64,000 nt of DNA from JAIBJN01 sp963847985 (GCA_963847985.1 CAWKBS010000009.1:1-64000), one strand, 5' to 3'. Numbered from the stretch's first letter, positions 49,397-58,655 are shown. The notes: generated from the sequence alone by a model not told the origin. A program made the numbers and translations.

Positions 49397-52202
49397 GCGG
49401 CCTCGAGCGTCGGCGCTGTCGCCGCGCCTCCCGCCTCTGCGCGGCGCCTTCCGTGTCTCCGTCACCGGCCGGAACCGGCTCGCCTTCCTCAGGCTCGACC
49501 TCGTCGTCCGCGACGGCCACCGGCTCCTCGACCGGCTCCGGCTCAGGCGCGACCTCGGCCTCGGGCTCCTCGTCGGCGCTCCGAACGGACTGCTCGCCGA
49601 CGGTGTCGAGCTTCTCCTGGAGGCCGGCGTCCTTGCGCCGCGCGAACTCGGGCTCGCGCTCCTTGAGGACGGCGAGGAACGGCGTGGCGATGAAGATCGT
49701 GGAGAACGCGCCGGAGGCGATGCCGATGAGGAGCGCGAACGCGAAGTCCTTGAGCGTGTCGCCGCCGAAGATGATTAGCGAGACGATCGGCAGGAGCGTG
49801 ATGAACGTCGTGGCGAGCGAGCGGCGCACCGTCTCCCACAGCGACTGGTTGGCGATGGCGGCGAAGCTCGACTTCCGCATCAGCGGGATGTTCTCGCGGA
49901 CGCGGTCGAAGATGATGATCGTGTCGTACATCGAGTACCCGAGGATGGTGAGCAGGGCGGCCACGGTCGCGGCCGTCACCTCCCAGCCGAAGAGCGCGTA
50001 CACGCCCATCGCGACCGTGATGTCGTAGAACAGCGCCCTGAAGATCGGGAGCGCGAAGACGAACTCGAAGCGGATCGTCACGTAGATGACGATCAAGATC
50101 AGTGACGCGACGATGGCATAGATCGCGCTGCGCAGGATCTGCTCGCTGAAGCTCCCGGAGACGTTGCGAACGCCGATCGCCTCGGCACCCAGGTCGTTTT
50201 CGATGGCACGCGTGAGCTCGTTTTGCTCGGCTGTCGCGAGCGAATCGGTCTTGATCTGGAACTGCGTGTACTCGCCGTTCGTCTCGTCGCCGCGTCCCTG
50301 GATCACGGCATCGGCGCGCCCGATGGCCGCCATCTCGTCGCGCACGTCCTCGACCGCGGTCGGGTTCGTCGTCTCGAACGAGACCTGCGTGCCGCCCTCG
50401 AAGTCGATGCCGAGGTTGAGGCCCTTGAAAATGATGGCGCCGACCGCGATCACCAGGATGACCGTGGCGGTCGTGAACCAGATCCGCCGCATGCCGACGA
50501 TGTCGATCTTCTGCCACTCGGGGATCTTCTCGGCGCTCGCGCCCATGAACCGCGGGTTGTCGAACCACCGGAAGCGCGAGAGGACGCCGAGCAGCGCGCG
50601 CGTGGCGAGCACCGCGGTGAACATCGAGATGAGCGTCCCGAGCAGCAGCATGAGCGCGAAGCCGCGCACGCCGCCGGTGGCGACCATGAAGAGGACGGCC
50701 GCCGTGATCATCGTGACGACGTTCGCGTCGACGATGGTGGCGAAGCCCTTGCGGTAGCCGGTCGCAATCGCCGCGCGCACGGATTTCCCGGCGCGCACCT
50801 CCTCCTTGATGCGTTCGAAGATGACGATGTTCGCGTCGGCCGCGACCCCGATCGTGAGGATGATGCCCGCGATCCCCGGCAGGGTCATCGTCACGTTGAA
50901 CGCGAGGATGGCGCCGTAGAGAAAGACGCCGTAGACGCCGAGGCCGATGATGGCGACGACGCCGAGGAAGCGGTAGACGATCAGCAGGAAGAGCGCGACG
51001 GCGATGAGGCCGCCGATGCCGGCGATCAGCGCCTGCCGGAGCGAGTCCTCGCCGAGCGTGGCCGAGACCTGCGTCGAGTCGACTTGCACGAACTCGACCG
51101 GGAGCGCGCCGGTCTGGAGCACGAGGGCGAGGTCTTTCGCCTCGTCGATCGAGTCGAGGCCGCTGATCTGCGCGCTGCCGCCGGCGATGCCGTCGGCCAG
51201 GCTCGGATCGGTGAAGTCGATGATCGGGAACGAGCGGATCTCGCCGTCGAGCACGATGGCGAAGCTCTGCGCGAAGGCGCGGGCGTCGTCGCCGCGGCCG
51301 GTGACGCCGTTCTGGGCCGCAAGGAGCGCGCCTCGCTGGGACAGCTCGCGGGTGATGTCGTGGAACTTGTCGCCGCCTTCGTCCGTGAAGTCGAGCAGCA
51401 CGATCGGCTCGCCGGTCTGCGTGTCGAAGTCCTGGCGCGTCCCGTCCGCGTTCAGGTCCTCGCCCGTCAGCTGCGGGACCGGGTTCTCCTCGTCGTTCGG
51501 CTGGTACTCGTAGACGTAGTACCAGGGCTGGTTCGCGCCCACGTTCCCCGGGCACGGCTGCGTTGACGGCTCCTCGCCGGGGGACGGCGTGCTTCCGCAG
51601 GTGAGGACTGCCTGGTTCGACGGAACGACGTAGAACTCGGCGCCCTCCGGCGCCTCGCCGCCCTCGACCTGCTGGAGCAGCTCCTCCTTCGTCGCCGCAG
51701 GCCCCGCGAGGCGCTCCTTCTCCTCTCCGTACAGGTACCACTCGCGCGCGGTCGTTCCCTCGGGAAGGTCGTCCTCGTGGGTGAGGAGCGGCAGGAGGGT
51801 GGGGCTGGCGACCGGGTTGCCGGCGGCGTCGGTGGAGACGGGCGCGACGTCGCCCTGGAGGTCGTAGAACGCAAGCTGAGCGGTCTGCCCGATGACCGAG
51901 GCCGCCCGCTGGGCGTCGAAGACGCCGGCCAGGTCGACCACGATCTGGTTCGGTTCCTGCCGGCGGATCTCGGGCTCGGAGACGCCGATCTTGTCGACGC
52001 GCTGGCGGATGATCTCGACCGAGCGGTCGAGGTCTTCGTCGGTCAGCTCCTGTCCCGCCTCGGGCCGCGCCTCGAGCACGACTTCCAGGCCGCCCTGCAG
52101 GTCGAGGCCGAGCGTCGGCTCCCGGAAGGTGCCGAGCACGACGACGCCGGCGACGGCGCCGAAGAGCGCGAGTAGGACCAGAAGGTAGCGGCGTAGCGAC
52201 AC
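49380..52202 (-). CDS. secDF: Fused SecD-SecF protein-export protein
   Basis: This 940-residue protein is a natural fusion. SecD (about 1-550) has an N-terminal helix, LGLDLQGGLEVVLEARPE, a large extracytoplasmic P1 region, and helices with VAADANIVIFERIKEE. SecF starts near 557 with IPEWQKIDIVGMRRIW, LGIDFEGGTQVSFET, and ends in helices with YSMYDTIIIFDRVRENI. SecDF uses proton flow to pull proteins out of the Sec channel. A long acidic then basic tail follows (about 870-940). It starts GTG 52202, 9 bases after yajC. Most actinobacteria keep SecD and SecF apart. Confidence 0.95.
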   Translation of the reverse strand: MSLRRYLLVLLALFGAVAGVVVLGTFREPTLGLDLQGGLEVVLEARPEAGQELTDEDLDRSVEIIRQRVDKIGVSEPEIRRQEPNQIVVDLAGVFDAQRAASVIGQTAQLAFYDLQGDVAPVSTDAAGNPVASPTLLPLLTHEDDLPEGTTAREWYLYGEEKERLAGPAATKEELLQQVEGGEAPEGAEFYVVPSNQAVLTCGSTPSPGEEPSTQPCPGNVGANQPWYYVYEYQPNDEENPVPQLTGEDLNADGTRQDFDTQTGEPIVLLDFTDEGGDKFHDITRELSQRGALLAAQNGVTGRGDDARAFAQSFAIVLDGEIRSFPIIDFTDPSLADGIAGGSAQISGLDSIDEAKDLALVLQTGALPVEFVQVDSTQVSATLGEDSLRQALIAGIGGLIAVALFLLIVYRFLGVVAIIGLGVYGVFLYGAILAFNVTMTLPGIAGIILTIGVAADANIVIFERIKEEVRAGKSVRAAIATGYRKGFATIVDANVVTMITAAVLFMVATGGVRGFALMLLLGTLISMFTAVLATRALLGVLSRFRWFDNPRFMGASAEKIPEWQKIDIVGMRRIWFTTATVILVIAVGAIIFKGLNLGIDFEGGTQVSFETTNPTAVEDVRDEMAAIGRADAVIQGRGDETNGEYTQFQIKTDSLATAEQNELTRAIENDLGAEAIGVRNVSGSFSEQILRSAIYAIVASLILIVIYVTIRFEFVFALPIFRALFYDITVAMGVYALFGWEVTAATVAALLTILGYSMYDTIIIFDRVRENIPLMRKSSFAAIANQSLWETVRRSLATTFITLLPIVSLIIFGGDTLKDFAFALLIGIASGAFSTIFIATPFLAVLKEREPEFARRKDAGLQEKLDTVGEQSVRSADEEPEAEVAPEPEPVEEPVAVADDEVEPEEGEPVPAGDGDTEGAAQRREARRQRRRSRPHGRAR

Positions 52203-52211
52203 GGATGGGGC

Positions 52212-52601
52212 CTAGCGGCTGGCCTGCTCCTCGGCAACCGGCTCCGGATCCTTGAACGTCTCCGGCTCCGGCGCCGTCTCGGGCTCCGGCGCTTCCTCCG
52301 GCTCCGCGAGCTCCGCGGGCTCCCCGGCCATCACCGCGGCCTCTTCGGGCGTGACCTTGCTGGCGATGGCGCGCCGGGAAACCGCGATCCGCACGTCGGC
52401 GTCGACCTCGAGCTGGACGCGCTCGTCGTCCACACCGGTCACCTCGCCGTAGATGCCCCCGGCGGTGATCACCTCGTCGCCGACCTGCAGGTTCTGAAGC
52501 ATCTCCTGGTGGCGCTTCGCCTGCTGGCGCTGCGGACGGATCAGCAGCAGATACAGGAACACGAGCATTACAAGGAAGAAGATTAAGAACGAGTTCCCCA
52601 C
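52212..52601 (-). CDS. yajC: Preprotein translocase subunit YajC
   Basis: This 129-residue protein has one N-terminal helix (FLIFFLVMLVFLYLLLI), then RPQRQQAKRHQEMLQNLQVGDEVIT, a YajC signature, and a soluble beta domain. An acidic Glu/Pro-rich tail of about 40 residues follows. YajC assists the Sec translocon. GTG 52601 follows AGGAGG. It lies between tgt and secDF, the classical order. Confidence 0.92.
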   Translation of the reverse strand: MGNSFLIFFLVMLVFLYLLLIRPQRQQAKRHQEMLQNLQVGDEVITAGGIYGEVTGVDDERVQLEVDADVRIAVSRRAIASKVTPEEAAVMAGEPAELAEPEEAPEPETAPEPETFKDPEPVAEEQASR

Positions 52602-52717
52602 GTATGGAGCCTCCTAGCAGGCTGAAACGAGCGGCCCGGGCCGCTGCACCTGGGCGGCCGCGAGGTGGACGGAAACGCACATGCTGCGGCAAAAAGGTAG
52701 CAGGCGCCGGGCTGCCA

Positions 52718-53818
52718 TCAGGCGCGAAGCCGAGCGAGCGCGTCCGCCTTGAATGCCGTCAGCCGGCCCTGCTCGACCGCCGCCCGCGCCCCGGCAGTCA
52801 GGTCGAGGAGGAAGCGGAGGTTGTGCTCGGAGAGAAGCACGAGCCCGAGCAGCTCCTGCTGGTTCACCAGGTGGCGGAGGTACGCGCGCGAGAAGCCGGT
52901 GCACGCCCGGCAAGGGCAGCCCTCCTGAAGCGGTGCCCCGTCGCGCGCGAAGCGGGCGTTGCGGAGGTTCAGACGGCCCTCCCACGTGAGCGCGGACCCG
53001 GTGCGCCCGAGCCGGGTCGGCAGGACGCAGTCGAACATGTCGATGCCGCGCTCCACCACCTCGATGATCCCCTCCGGATCGCCGATTCCCATGAAGTAGC
53101 GCGGCCGCTCGGCCGGCAGGAGCGGAGCCGCCCAGGCGACCGTTGCCATCATCGCCTCCCGGTCCTCCCCCACACTCAGTCCGCCTAGCGCATGGCCGTC
53201 GAAGCCGAGCGCCGCGATCTCCTCCACGGATCGGGTGCGAAGCTCGCGGTCGGTGCCACCCTGGGCGATCCCGAAGAGGAGCTGGCCGGGCCCGCGGGGC
53301 GCGGCGAGCTGCCGGGCCGCCCAGCGGGTGGTTCGCTCGACCGCGAGGGCCAGGACGTCGCTCGTCGAGTCGGCCGGAGGGCAGATGTCGAGGCACATCG
53401 CGATGTCGGAGCCGAGGCGGCGCTGGACGTCGGCGGCGAGCTCCGGCGTGAAGCGCGCCTCCTCGCCGTCGTAGACGGAGCGGAACGTCACGCCCTCGTC
53501 GTCGGCGCGCACGATCGTGTCGCGGAGGGAGAAGACCTGGAACCCCCCGGAGTCCGTGAGGATCGGCCCGGGCCAGCCCATGAACCGGTGCAGGCCGCCC
53601 AGCTCGGCGATCACTTCCGCACCGGGCCTGAAGTGCAGGTGGTACGTGTTGCCGAGCAGGATCGAGGCTCCCAGCTCGCGCAGCCGCACCGGGTCGACGC
53701 CCTTCACGGTGGCCTTGGTGCCGACCGGCATGAACGCGGGCGTCGGCACGTCGCCGTGGGCCGTCCGGAGGACACCGGCCCGCGCCGCGCCGTCGGTCGC
53801 CGTCACCGTGAACGACAC
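52718..53818 (-). CDS. tgt: tRNA-guanine transglycosylase
   Basis: This 366-residue enzyme swaps guanine for prequeuosine base at the tRNA wobble site. Seen: PTPAFMPVGTKATVKGV, LTDSGGFQVFSL, GGLSVGEDREAMM with a catalytic Asp region (DCVLPTRLGRTGSALT), and a zinc motif CPCRACTGF with a later HL. The GTG at 53818 is preceded by AGGAG with 6 bases, so the longer frame to 54013 is rejected. QueA follows upstream in the same direction. Confidence 0.93.
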   Translation of the reverse strand: MSFTVTATDGAARAGVLRTAHGDVPTPAFMPVGTKATVKGVDPVRLRELGASILLGNTYHLHFRPGAEVIAELGGLHRFMGWPGPILTDSGGFQVFSLRDTIVRADDEGVTFRSVYDGEEARFTPELAADVQRRLGSDIAMCLDICPPADSTSDVLALAVERTTRWAARQLAAPRGPGQLLFGIAQGGTDRELRTRSVEEIAALGFDGHALGGLSVGEDREAMMATVAWAAPLLPAERPRYFMGIGDPEGIIEVVERGIDMFDCVLPTRLGRTGSALTWEGRLNLRNARFARDGAPLQEGCPCRACTGFSRAYLRHLVNQQELLGLVLLSEHNLRFLLDLTAGARAAVEQGRLTAFKADALARLRA

Positions 53819-53939
53819 GGCCCGCTCCTGTTCCACTCTTGGCACGGTGCGGCACACACGCCCGCGGATTCTCCCGGTACGCTCGAAAGCGGGTGGTGGG
53901 ATGGGGTGCCCCGGACCACTACACGCACGCGCGACCCGC

Positions 53940-54881
53940 TCACAGCAGCAGCATCGCATCGCCGAACGAATAGAAGCGATACCGCTCCGCGATCGCCTCG
54001 GCGTAGAGGCCACGCGTCTCCTCGACGCCGGCGAAGGCCATGACGAGCGCGAGCAGCGTCGAGCGCGGCAGGTGGAAGTTCGTTACGAGCGCGTCGACGC
54101 GCCGGAACTCGAAGCCGGGCGTGACGAAGAGGCTCGTCCGGCCGGTCAGCGGAGCGCCCCGCGCGAGCGACTCGAGGACGCGGACCGTCGTGGTTCCGAC
54201 CGCGACGACCACCTCGGCGCCCCGGATCCGCTCCCACGCACGCTCCTCGACCTGATAGCGCTCGCTGTGGATCTCGTGGTCGTCGAGCTCGTCAGAGCCG
54301 ACCGGGCGGAACGTGTCGAGCCCGACGTGGAGCGTGATCCGCTCGACGTCGAGGCCGGCAAGCAGCTCCGGCGTGAAGTGGAGGCCGGCGGTGGGAGCCG
54401 CCGCCGAGCCGGCCTCGTCCGCATAGACCGTCTGGTAGCGCTCCGGGTCGGCGAGCGGCTCGACGATGTACGGAGGCAGAGGCGCCTCGCCCGCCGGCGC
54501 GCCCTCGAGCCGCACGAGCCAGCGCCCGTCCGTCCGGCGCTCGACCAGCTCGGCTGCGCCGATCCGCATCCCCACCCGCAGGCGCCGGCTCGGCCGGGCG
54601 AGCGCCTCCCACAGGCCGTCGCCGACCGGCTCGAGCAGCAGCACCTCGGCCTCGCCGCCGGTCGGCCTGCGCCCGCGCAGGCGCGCCGGCACGACCCTGG
54701 TGTCGTTCACGACCACGAGCGCCCCGGCGGGAAGCTCGCCCGGGAGATCGCGGAAGCGCCGGTGGCGGGTCGAGCCCGTCGCGCGGTCGTGCACCAGGAG
54801 CCGGGAGTCGTCACGTCGCGCCAGGGGACGCTGGGCGATCAGCTCCGGCGGAAGGTCGTAGTCGAGCTCCGAGGTTCTCAA
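53940..54881 (-). CDS. queA: S-adenosylmethionine:tRNA ribosyltransferase-isomerase QueA
   Basis: This 313-residue protein makes epoxyqueuosine by moving ribose from S-adenosylmethionine to preQ1 in tRNA. Seen: DYDLPPELIAQRPLARRDDSRLLV at the start, ALVVNDTRVVPARLRGRR, GLHFTPELLAGL, and TNFHLPRSTLLALVMAFAG near the end. A TTG at 54881 is the best available start; no ribosome site is clear. Next in line is tgt, 121 bases away. Confidence 0.92.
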   Translation of the reverse strand: MRTSELDYDLPPELIAQRPLARRDDSRLLVHDRATGSTRHRRFRDLPGELPAGALVVVNDTRVVPARLRGRRPTGGEAEVLLLEPVGDGLWEALARPSRRLRVGMRIGAAELVERRTDGRWLVRLEGAPAGEAPLPPYIVEPLADPERYQTVYADEAGSAAAPTAGLHFTPELLAGLDVERITLHVGLDTFRPVGSDELDDHEIHSERYQVEERAWERIRGAEVVVAVGTTTVRVLESLARGAPLTGRTSLFVTPGFEFRRVDALVTNFHLPRSTLLALVMAFAGVEETRGLYAEAIAERYRFYSFGDAMLLL

Positions 54882-54914
54882 TGCGGTCCGACGCCAAGAG
54901 TAGATTCAGCGCAC

Positions 54915-55382
54915 ATGGAACGCGAAGCGTTGGAGCGCGCGCGGACACGCCTCGCCGAGGCCCGCGAGCCGCGGCCGAGCAGGCCGGAGCTCGAGGCGGC
55001 GCTCGAGCGGGCCGAAAGCGCGCTCGGCGCGCTCGCGGACACCGCGTCCCAGCTCGAGGCTGCCGTGCCCGAGCGGCTCGGCGCTGCGATCGAGGAGGGC
55101 ATGCGGGCGGAAGTCCTCCCCGTCGCACGGCAGATCGCCGAGGTGCGGGGGCTGACCGCCCAGCTCGTCCGGCGCCTCGAAGGGCTGCAGGGCGAGATCG
55201 CCGCCGAGCGGCGGGACCGCCTCGAGGACCTTGCGCTCCTCGTGGAGCTGATCGGCTCGGGCTGGCGCGGCGTCGAGCGCCGCCTCGACCGCGCCGAGCG
55301 GATCCTCGACCGCATCGAGCGCGCGCTCGAAGAGCAGCCCGGGGCAGCGCTCTACCGCATCGACGGCGCCCAGGCCCGCTAG
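54915..55382 (+). CDS. Coiled-coil protein, unknown function
   Basis: This 155-residue protein is almost fully helical and charged: EREALERARTRLAEARE, then a long stretch LEAALERAESALGALADTAS, and IAAERRDRLEDLALLVELIG. Heptad patterns suggest a coiled coil or bundle. It starts with ATG 54915, 33 bases from the divergent queA start. It ends near the convergent histidine kinase (55398). No known domain is visible. Confidence 0.65.
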   Translation: MEREALERARTRLAEAREPRPSRPELEAALERAESALGALADTASQLEAAVPERLGAAIEEGMRAEVLPVARQIAEVRGLTAQLVRRLEGLQGEIAAERRDRLEDLALLVELIGSGWRGVERRLDRAERILDRIERALEEQPGAALYRIDGAQAR

Positions 55383-55397
55383 CGCTCCTCGCCGGAG

Positions 55398-56780
55398 CTA
55401 CCGCGCGGGCAGGCGGAGCTCGAAGCGCGAGCCGTGCCCGCTCGCCGAGTCGAGCGTCAGGTCGCCGCCGAGGGCATGGGCGAGCTCGAGCGAGATGGCG
55501 AGGCCGAGCCCGGTCCCGCCGCCGTTCTCGCTCACGAACGGCCTGAAGACCCGGTTGCGGTCGGGCGCCGGGATCCCGGGGCCGGAGTCGGCGACGGCAA
55601 CGAGGACCGAGTCGCGCTCCTCGGAGAGCGCAAGCGAGATCGAGCCGCCGTCTGGCGTCCACGAGAAGGCGTTCGTCAACAGGTTGGAGACGATCTGCAG
55701 GACGCGGTCTCCGTCGGTGTGTACGACGGGGTCGGCGCCGAGTGCCAGGTCGTAGCCGATCTCACGGCGACGCGCCTCCTCCGCGAACGACTGGTAGCCC
55801 TGCTCGACGAGGCGCCTGAGCTCGACCTCCTCCTCTTCGAGCGTGAAGCTGTGCGCCTCGAGACGCGCCAGGTCGACGAGGTCGCCTACGAGCCGCGCCA
55901 GGCGGTCAGTGGCCGCACGGATTACCTCGAGGGAGGCCTCCATCGCCTCCGGGTCGTCGGCCAGGCCCTCCCGGAGCGCGGAGACGTGGCCGCGGATCGC
56001 CGTGATCGGCGTGCGCAGCTCGTGCGAGACGCGCACGAGGAAGTTCCGCTCGTGCGCCTCCGCTTCCGCCAGGCGCTCGGTCATCTCCCGGAACCGCCCG
56101 GTGAGGTGGGCGATCTCGTCGCTCGAGGTCGGCTCAGGAAGGACGGTCGTGTACCGGCGAGCCGCCACCTCGTCGGCGGCGCGGGAGAGGGCGAGCACCG
56201 GCTTCGTCACGCGGCGCGTCAGGTACCAGACGAGCCCGAGCGCGATCACGAGCCCTGCCAGGGACGCGAGCCCGAGGCGGACCATCAGGTCGATCCACCG
56301 CTCCTGGAGCTCCGCGCGCGGCTTGGCGACGACAATTGCGCCGAACGTCTCGCCGCCGAGCCGGATCGGCTGGGCCGCGGCGAGGTACGTGCGCTCCCTC
56401 CCCGGGGGCTGGAACTCGAACGTCTGCCCCCTGCCGGCGTTCAGCGCCTCCTCGTCGAGCAGGCTCAGCGGGAGCGTCTCGAGGCCCGAGGCCTGGCCGG
56501 GGAAGATCTCGACGCCCGCATAGAAGAGCTGCGAGCCGGTCGCCTCCTCGAGGGTCGGCGGCGCGAACCTGGGCGCCTGGAGGCCCTCGTCGACGCCCGA
56601 GGCCGCCTGGAGCGTGTAGAGCTCGGCGAGCCCCTCCGCCTGCCGCCGCAGCTCCGCAAGCGTCCGCGAGCGCGTGTCGTCCTGGAAGAAGCGAACGGCG
56701 ATAGCGGCGGTGACGAGCGCCGCGACGAGCATGCCGAGGAGGAAGATCGCCGGGAGCCGGAAGCGCAGCGAGCGCAGCAT
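55398..56780 (-). CDS. HAMP-type sensor histidine kinase
   Basis: This 460-residue kinase has two membrane helices (about 10-31 and 168-190), an extracytoplasmic sensor between, a HAMP domain (190-245), the H-box VSHELRTPITAIRGH with His253, and an ATP-binding domain with NLLTNAFSWTP, DSGPGIP and GGTGLGLAIS. It should phosphorylate the response regulator just upstream. The gene follows the regulator by 18 bases. The sensor region is not a named domain; it has a beta-like pattern. Signal is unknown. Confidence 0.93.
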   Translation of the reverse strand: MLRSLRFRLPAIFLLGMLVAALVTAAIAVRFFQDDTRSRTLAELRRQAEGLAELYTLQAASGVDEGLQAPRFAPPTLEEATGSQLFYAGVEIFPGQASGLETLPLSLLDEEALNAGRGQTFEFQPPGRERTYLAAAQPIRLGGETFGAIVVAKPRAELQERWIDLMVRLGLASLAGLVIALGLVWYLTRRVTKPVLALSRAADEVAARRYTTVLPEPTSSDEIAHLTGRFREMTERLAEAEAHERNFLVRVSHELRTPITAIRGHVSALREGLADDPEAMEASLEVIRAATDRLARLVGDLVDLARLEAHSFTLEEEEVELRRLVEQGYQSFAEEARRREIGYDLALGADPVVHTDGDRVLQIVSNLLTNAFSWTPDGGSISLALSEERDSVLVAVADSGPGIPAPDRNRVFRPFVSENGGGTGLGLAISLELAHALGGDLTLDSASGHGSRFELRLPAR

Positions 56781-56798
56781 CCGGAAGGTCCTAGCTCA

Positions 56799-57551
56799 TC
56801 AGGAGGCGCGCACGGCCTTGGGTTCCGTCGCGGCCTTGTAGCCGACGCCCCAGACGGTGACGATCGGGCAGGCGTCGCCCAGCTTCCGCCGGAGTTGGCG
56901 GACGTGGACGTCGACCGTGCGCGTGTCCCCGGCGAAGGTGTAGCCCCAGACGCGCTCGAGGAGCTGGTCGCGGGTGAGCACGAGCCCGCGATGGTCGATC
57001 AGGTCCCAGAGGAGATCGAACTCCTTCGGCGCGAGCTGGACCTCCTCGCCGTCGACCGTGACCTCGCGACGGCCCGCGTCGACGCGCAGGTTGCCGTGCT
57101 CGAGGACCGAGCTGACGAACTCGCGCCGCTCCGGCCCCGAGCGGCGAAGGATGGACTTGACGCGCGCCACGAGCTCACCGGGGTTGAACGGCTTGGTCAG
57201 GTAGTCGTCGGCGCCGACCTCGAGGCCGATGATCTTGTCGATGTCCTCGTCTCTCGCGCTGAGCATGAGGATCGGGACGTCCGAGCGCTGCCGGATCCGC
57301 CGGCAGACGTCGATCCCGTCCAGGTCGGGCAGCATCAGGTCGAGGATGATGAGGGCGGGCGGATCGGCGCTCGCCTTCTCGATCGCGTCACCGCCGGTGC
57401 TGGCGATCCGCACCGCGAAGCCCGCGCGCTTCAGGTACATCCCGACGAACGACGCGATGCTCGACTCGTCCTCGACGACGAGGACCGACTGCTTCGTCCC
57501 GCCCACGACGTTGTATGGTGGCACAGCTTCCGGCTGGCCGGGGCGCTTCAC
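56799..57551 (-). CDS. OmpR/PhoB-type response regulator
   Basis: This 250-residue protein has a full receiver (VLVVEDESS, LIILDLMLPD, MLSARDE, YLTKPFNPGEL) and a winged helix (VQLAPKEFDLLWDLIDHRG, then RTVDVHVRQLRRKLGD). It is canonical, unlike the one at 46180. The GTG at 57551 lies 4 bases after the stop of the secreted gene at 57556; translation is coupled. Its partner kinase follows. TTACA repeats upstream (58102-58120) suggest autoregulation. Confidence 0.92.
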   Translation of the reverse strand: MKRPGQPEAVPPYNVVGGTKQSVLVVEDESSIASFVGMYLKRAGFAVRIASTGGDAIEKASADPPALIILDLMLPDLDGIDVCRRIRQRSDVPILMLSARDEDIDKIIGLEVGADDYLTKPFNPGELVARVKSILRRSGPERREFVSSVLEHGNLRVDAGRREVTVDGEEVQLAPKEFDLLWDLIDHRGLVLTRDQLLERVWGYTFAGDTRTVDVHVRQLRRKLGDACPIVTVWGVGYKAATEPKAVRAS

Positions 57552-57555
57552 GGTC

Positions 57556-58062
57556 TCACGACCTGTTGAGCTCGAAGGTCTCGGGCTGGCGGGGCCACCG
57601 CTTCCAGGATTCGCCGGCGATGCGGTAGCGGCCGGTGGCGCCTCGATTTACGGCATCGAGGGTGAGCGATCCCTTCACGCTCCCGCTGGCACTGATGTTG
57701 CGGCCGCGCATGATCACCTGCCAGGGGCCACCCCTGACACCCGACCAGATGAAACAGCCGAGATTCTGGCCCTGGAGCTCGAGCGTCCTTGCGTTCACCC
57801 GGCGGACGCTGGCCCGGCATTCCGCGCTCAGGTTGGGCCGGCCGGGCCCCGGGAGATCGACGATCCGGATGCGTCCCTGTCCGACCGAGACGAGCAGCGA
57901 GCCGCGCCGGGCCATGACCGCGCGCCCGTTGCCGGCCTGAAGCTCGACCAGTTGTGCGCCGGGCGTTCGCATGGCCACGGGGACTTCGGCGGACGCGGGC
58001 GCGGCGGCGCCGATCGCGAGGCCCGCGAGCACGACCAAGAGCAGGGTTCGCCGCATTCGCAC
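57556..58062 (-). CDS. Secreted small beta-rich protein, 168 aa
   Basis: The protein has a Sec signal (RRTLLLVVLAGLAIGAAAPASA), then beta-rich sequence: VELQAGNGRAVMARRGSLLV, GRIRIVDLPGPGRPNL, and a C-terminal domain with GSVKGSLTLDAVNRGATGRYRI. It is the first gene before the response regulator and kinase, so it may act as a sensor ligand or an output of the system. No named domain was recognised. The ATG at 58062 is the only plausible start. Confidence 0.75.
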   Translation of the reverse strand: MRMRRTLLLVVLAGLAIGAAAPASAEVPVAMRTPGAQLVELQAGNGRAVMARRGSLLVSVGQGRIRIVDLPGPGRPNLSAECRASVRRVNARTLELQGQNLGCFIWSGVRGGPWQVIMRGRNISASGSVKGSLTLDAVNRGATGRYRIAGESWKRWPRQPETFELNRS

Positions 58063-58101
58063 AGAACTATCGCCTCAGGCCGTGAGACTTCAATTACGGG
58101 G

Positions 58102-58120
58102 CTGTAAGGAAAGTGTAAAC
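58102..58120 (-). promoter_or_regulatory. 11-bp-spaced TTACA direct repeats
   Basis: Read on the minus strand, GTTTACACTTTCCTTACAG contains TTACA twice, 11 bases apart. OmpR/PhoP-type regulators often bind such 11-bp direct repeats. It lies about 40 bases before the secreted-gene start and so could be bound by the response regulator encoded in the same operon. Confidence 0.5.
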
Positions 58121-58191
58121 GGGATGGCCGGAAACAGCGTCCCTCAGGCGGCGATGTCCGCGGCCCTCCCTACCATCGAAGGCGAGTCCTG

Positions 58192-58452
58192 ATGGACGAG
58201 CGCGCCCGGCACGACCGCACGCTGCGCCTCCTCGAGGCACGGCTGGAAGCCCTCGCAGACGTCTGCGAGCGCTCGCCCCGCGGCGAGCGCCGACTCGAGG
58301 GGGAGATCGCCGCCGCGGCGGCGGCCACGCGGCACGCGGTGAAGCTCGGGCTGATCAGCGCCGACGAGGCCACCTCCGTCTGGGCCTCGGTCGCCCGGCG
58401 ACATCCCGGCGCCCCCTGGCAGCGGCGCTCCGCGCGCGTGCTGGCCGCCTAG
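58192..58452 (+). CDS. Small helical protein, 86 aa
   Basis: This protein is helical and Ala/Arg-rich: RHDRTLRLLEARLEALADVCE, then RLEGEIAAAAAATRHAVKLG and ISADEATSVWASVARRHPG. The last part looks like a SHOCT-like helical hairpin but is not clear. The ATG at 58192 is 130 bases from the divergent secreted gene. It shares a CTAG stop with the convergent zinc-ribbon gene. Function is unknown. Confidence 0.55.
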   Translation: MDERARHDRTLRLLEARLEALADVCERSPRGERRLEGEIAAAAAATRHAVKLGLISADEATSVWASVARRHPGAPWQRRSARVLAA

Positions 58453-58652
58453 GCGACCAGGCGAACGGTGCCCCGCAGCCCGACGGCGTTCTCGCGCTCG
58501 GCGCGCTCGGTGCGCGACCAGCCGTCGCGCGTCGCGGTGGGCTCGCAGAGGTGACAGACGACCCGCGCGACCTGCCGCGCCTCGCCGCCCTCCCAGTACC
58601 GGAAGCGCTCCCCGGCGAGGAGGTTGCGACGGCAGAGCGCGCAGAGCGTCAT
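58449..58652 (-). CDS. Small zinc-ribbon protein, 67 aa
   Basis: The protein starts TLCALCRRNLLAGERFRYW and has a second pair CHLCEP about 25 residues later, a four-Cys zinc ribbon. A basic C-terminal helix follows. The ATG at 58652 is preferred because the palindrome at 58656-58671 lies just before it; an ATG at 58715 would place that palindrome inside the gene. It is divergent from the GAF gene. It may bind nucleic acid or protein. Confidence 0.6.
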   Translation of the reverse strand: MTLCALCRRNLLAGERFRYWEGGEARQVARVVCHLCEPTATRDGWSRTERAERENAVGLRGTVRLVA

Positions 58653-58655
58653 CTG

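Noticed and set aside
52630..52645. 16-bp GC-only palindrome AGCGGCCCGGGCCGCT before yajC
   Set aside because: Built only of G/C plus end bases, it is expected by chance in this composition and lacks context support.
49543..52692. 1049-codon minus frame overlapping secDF and yajC
   Set aside because: Low-complexity Arg/Gly-rich shadow in another frame of secDF.
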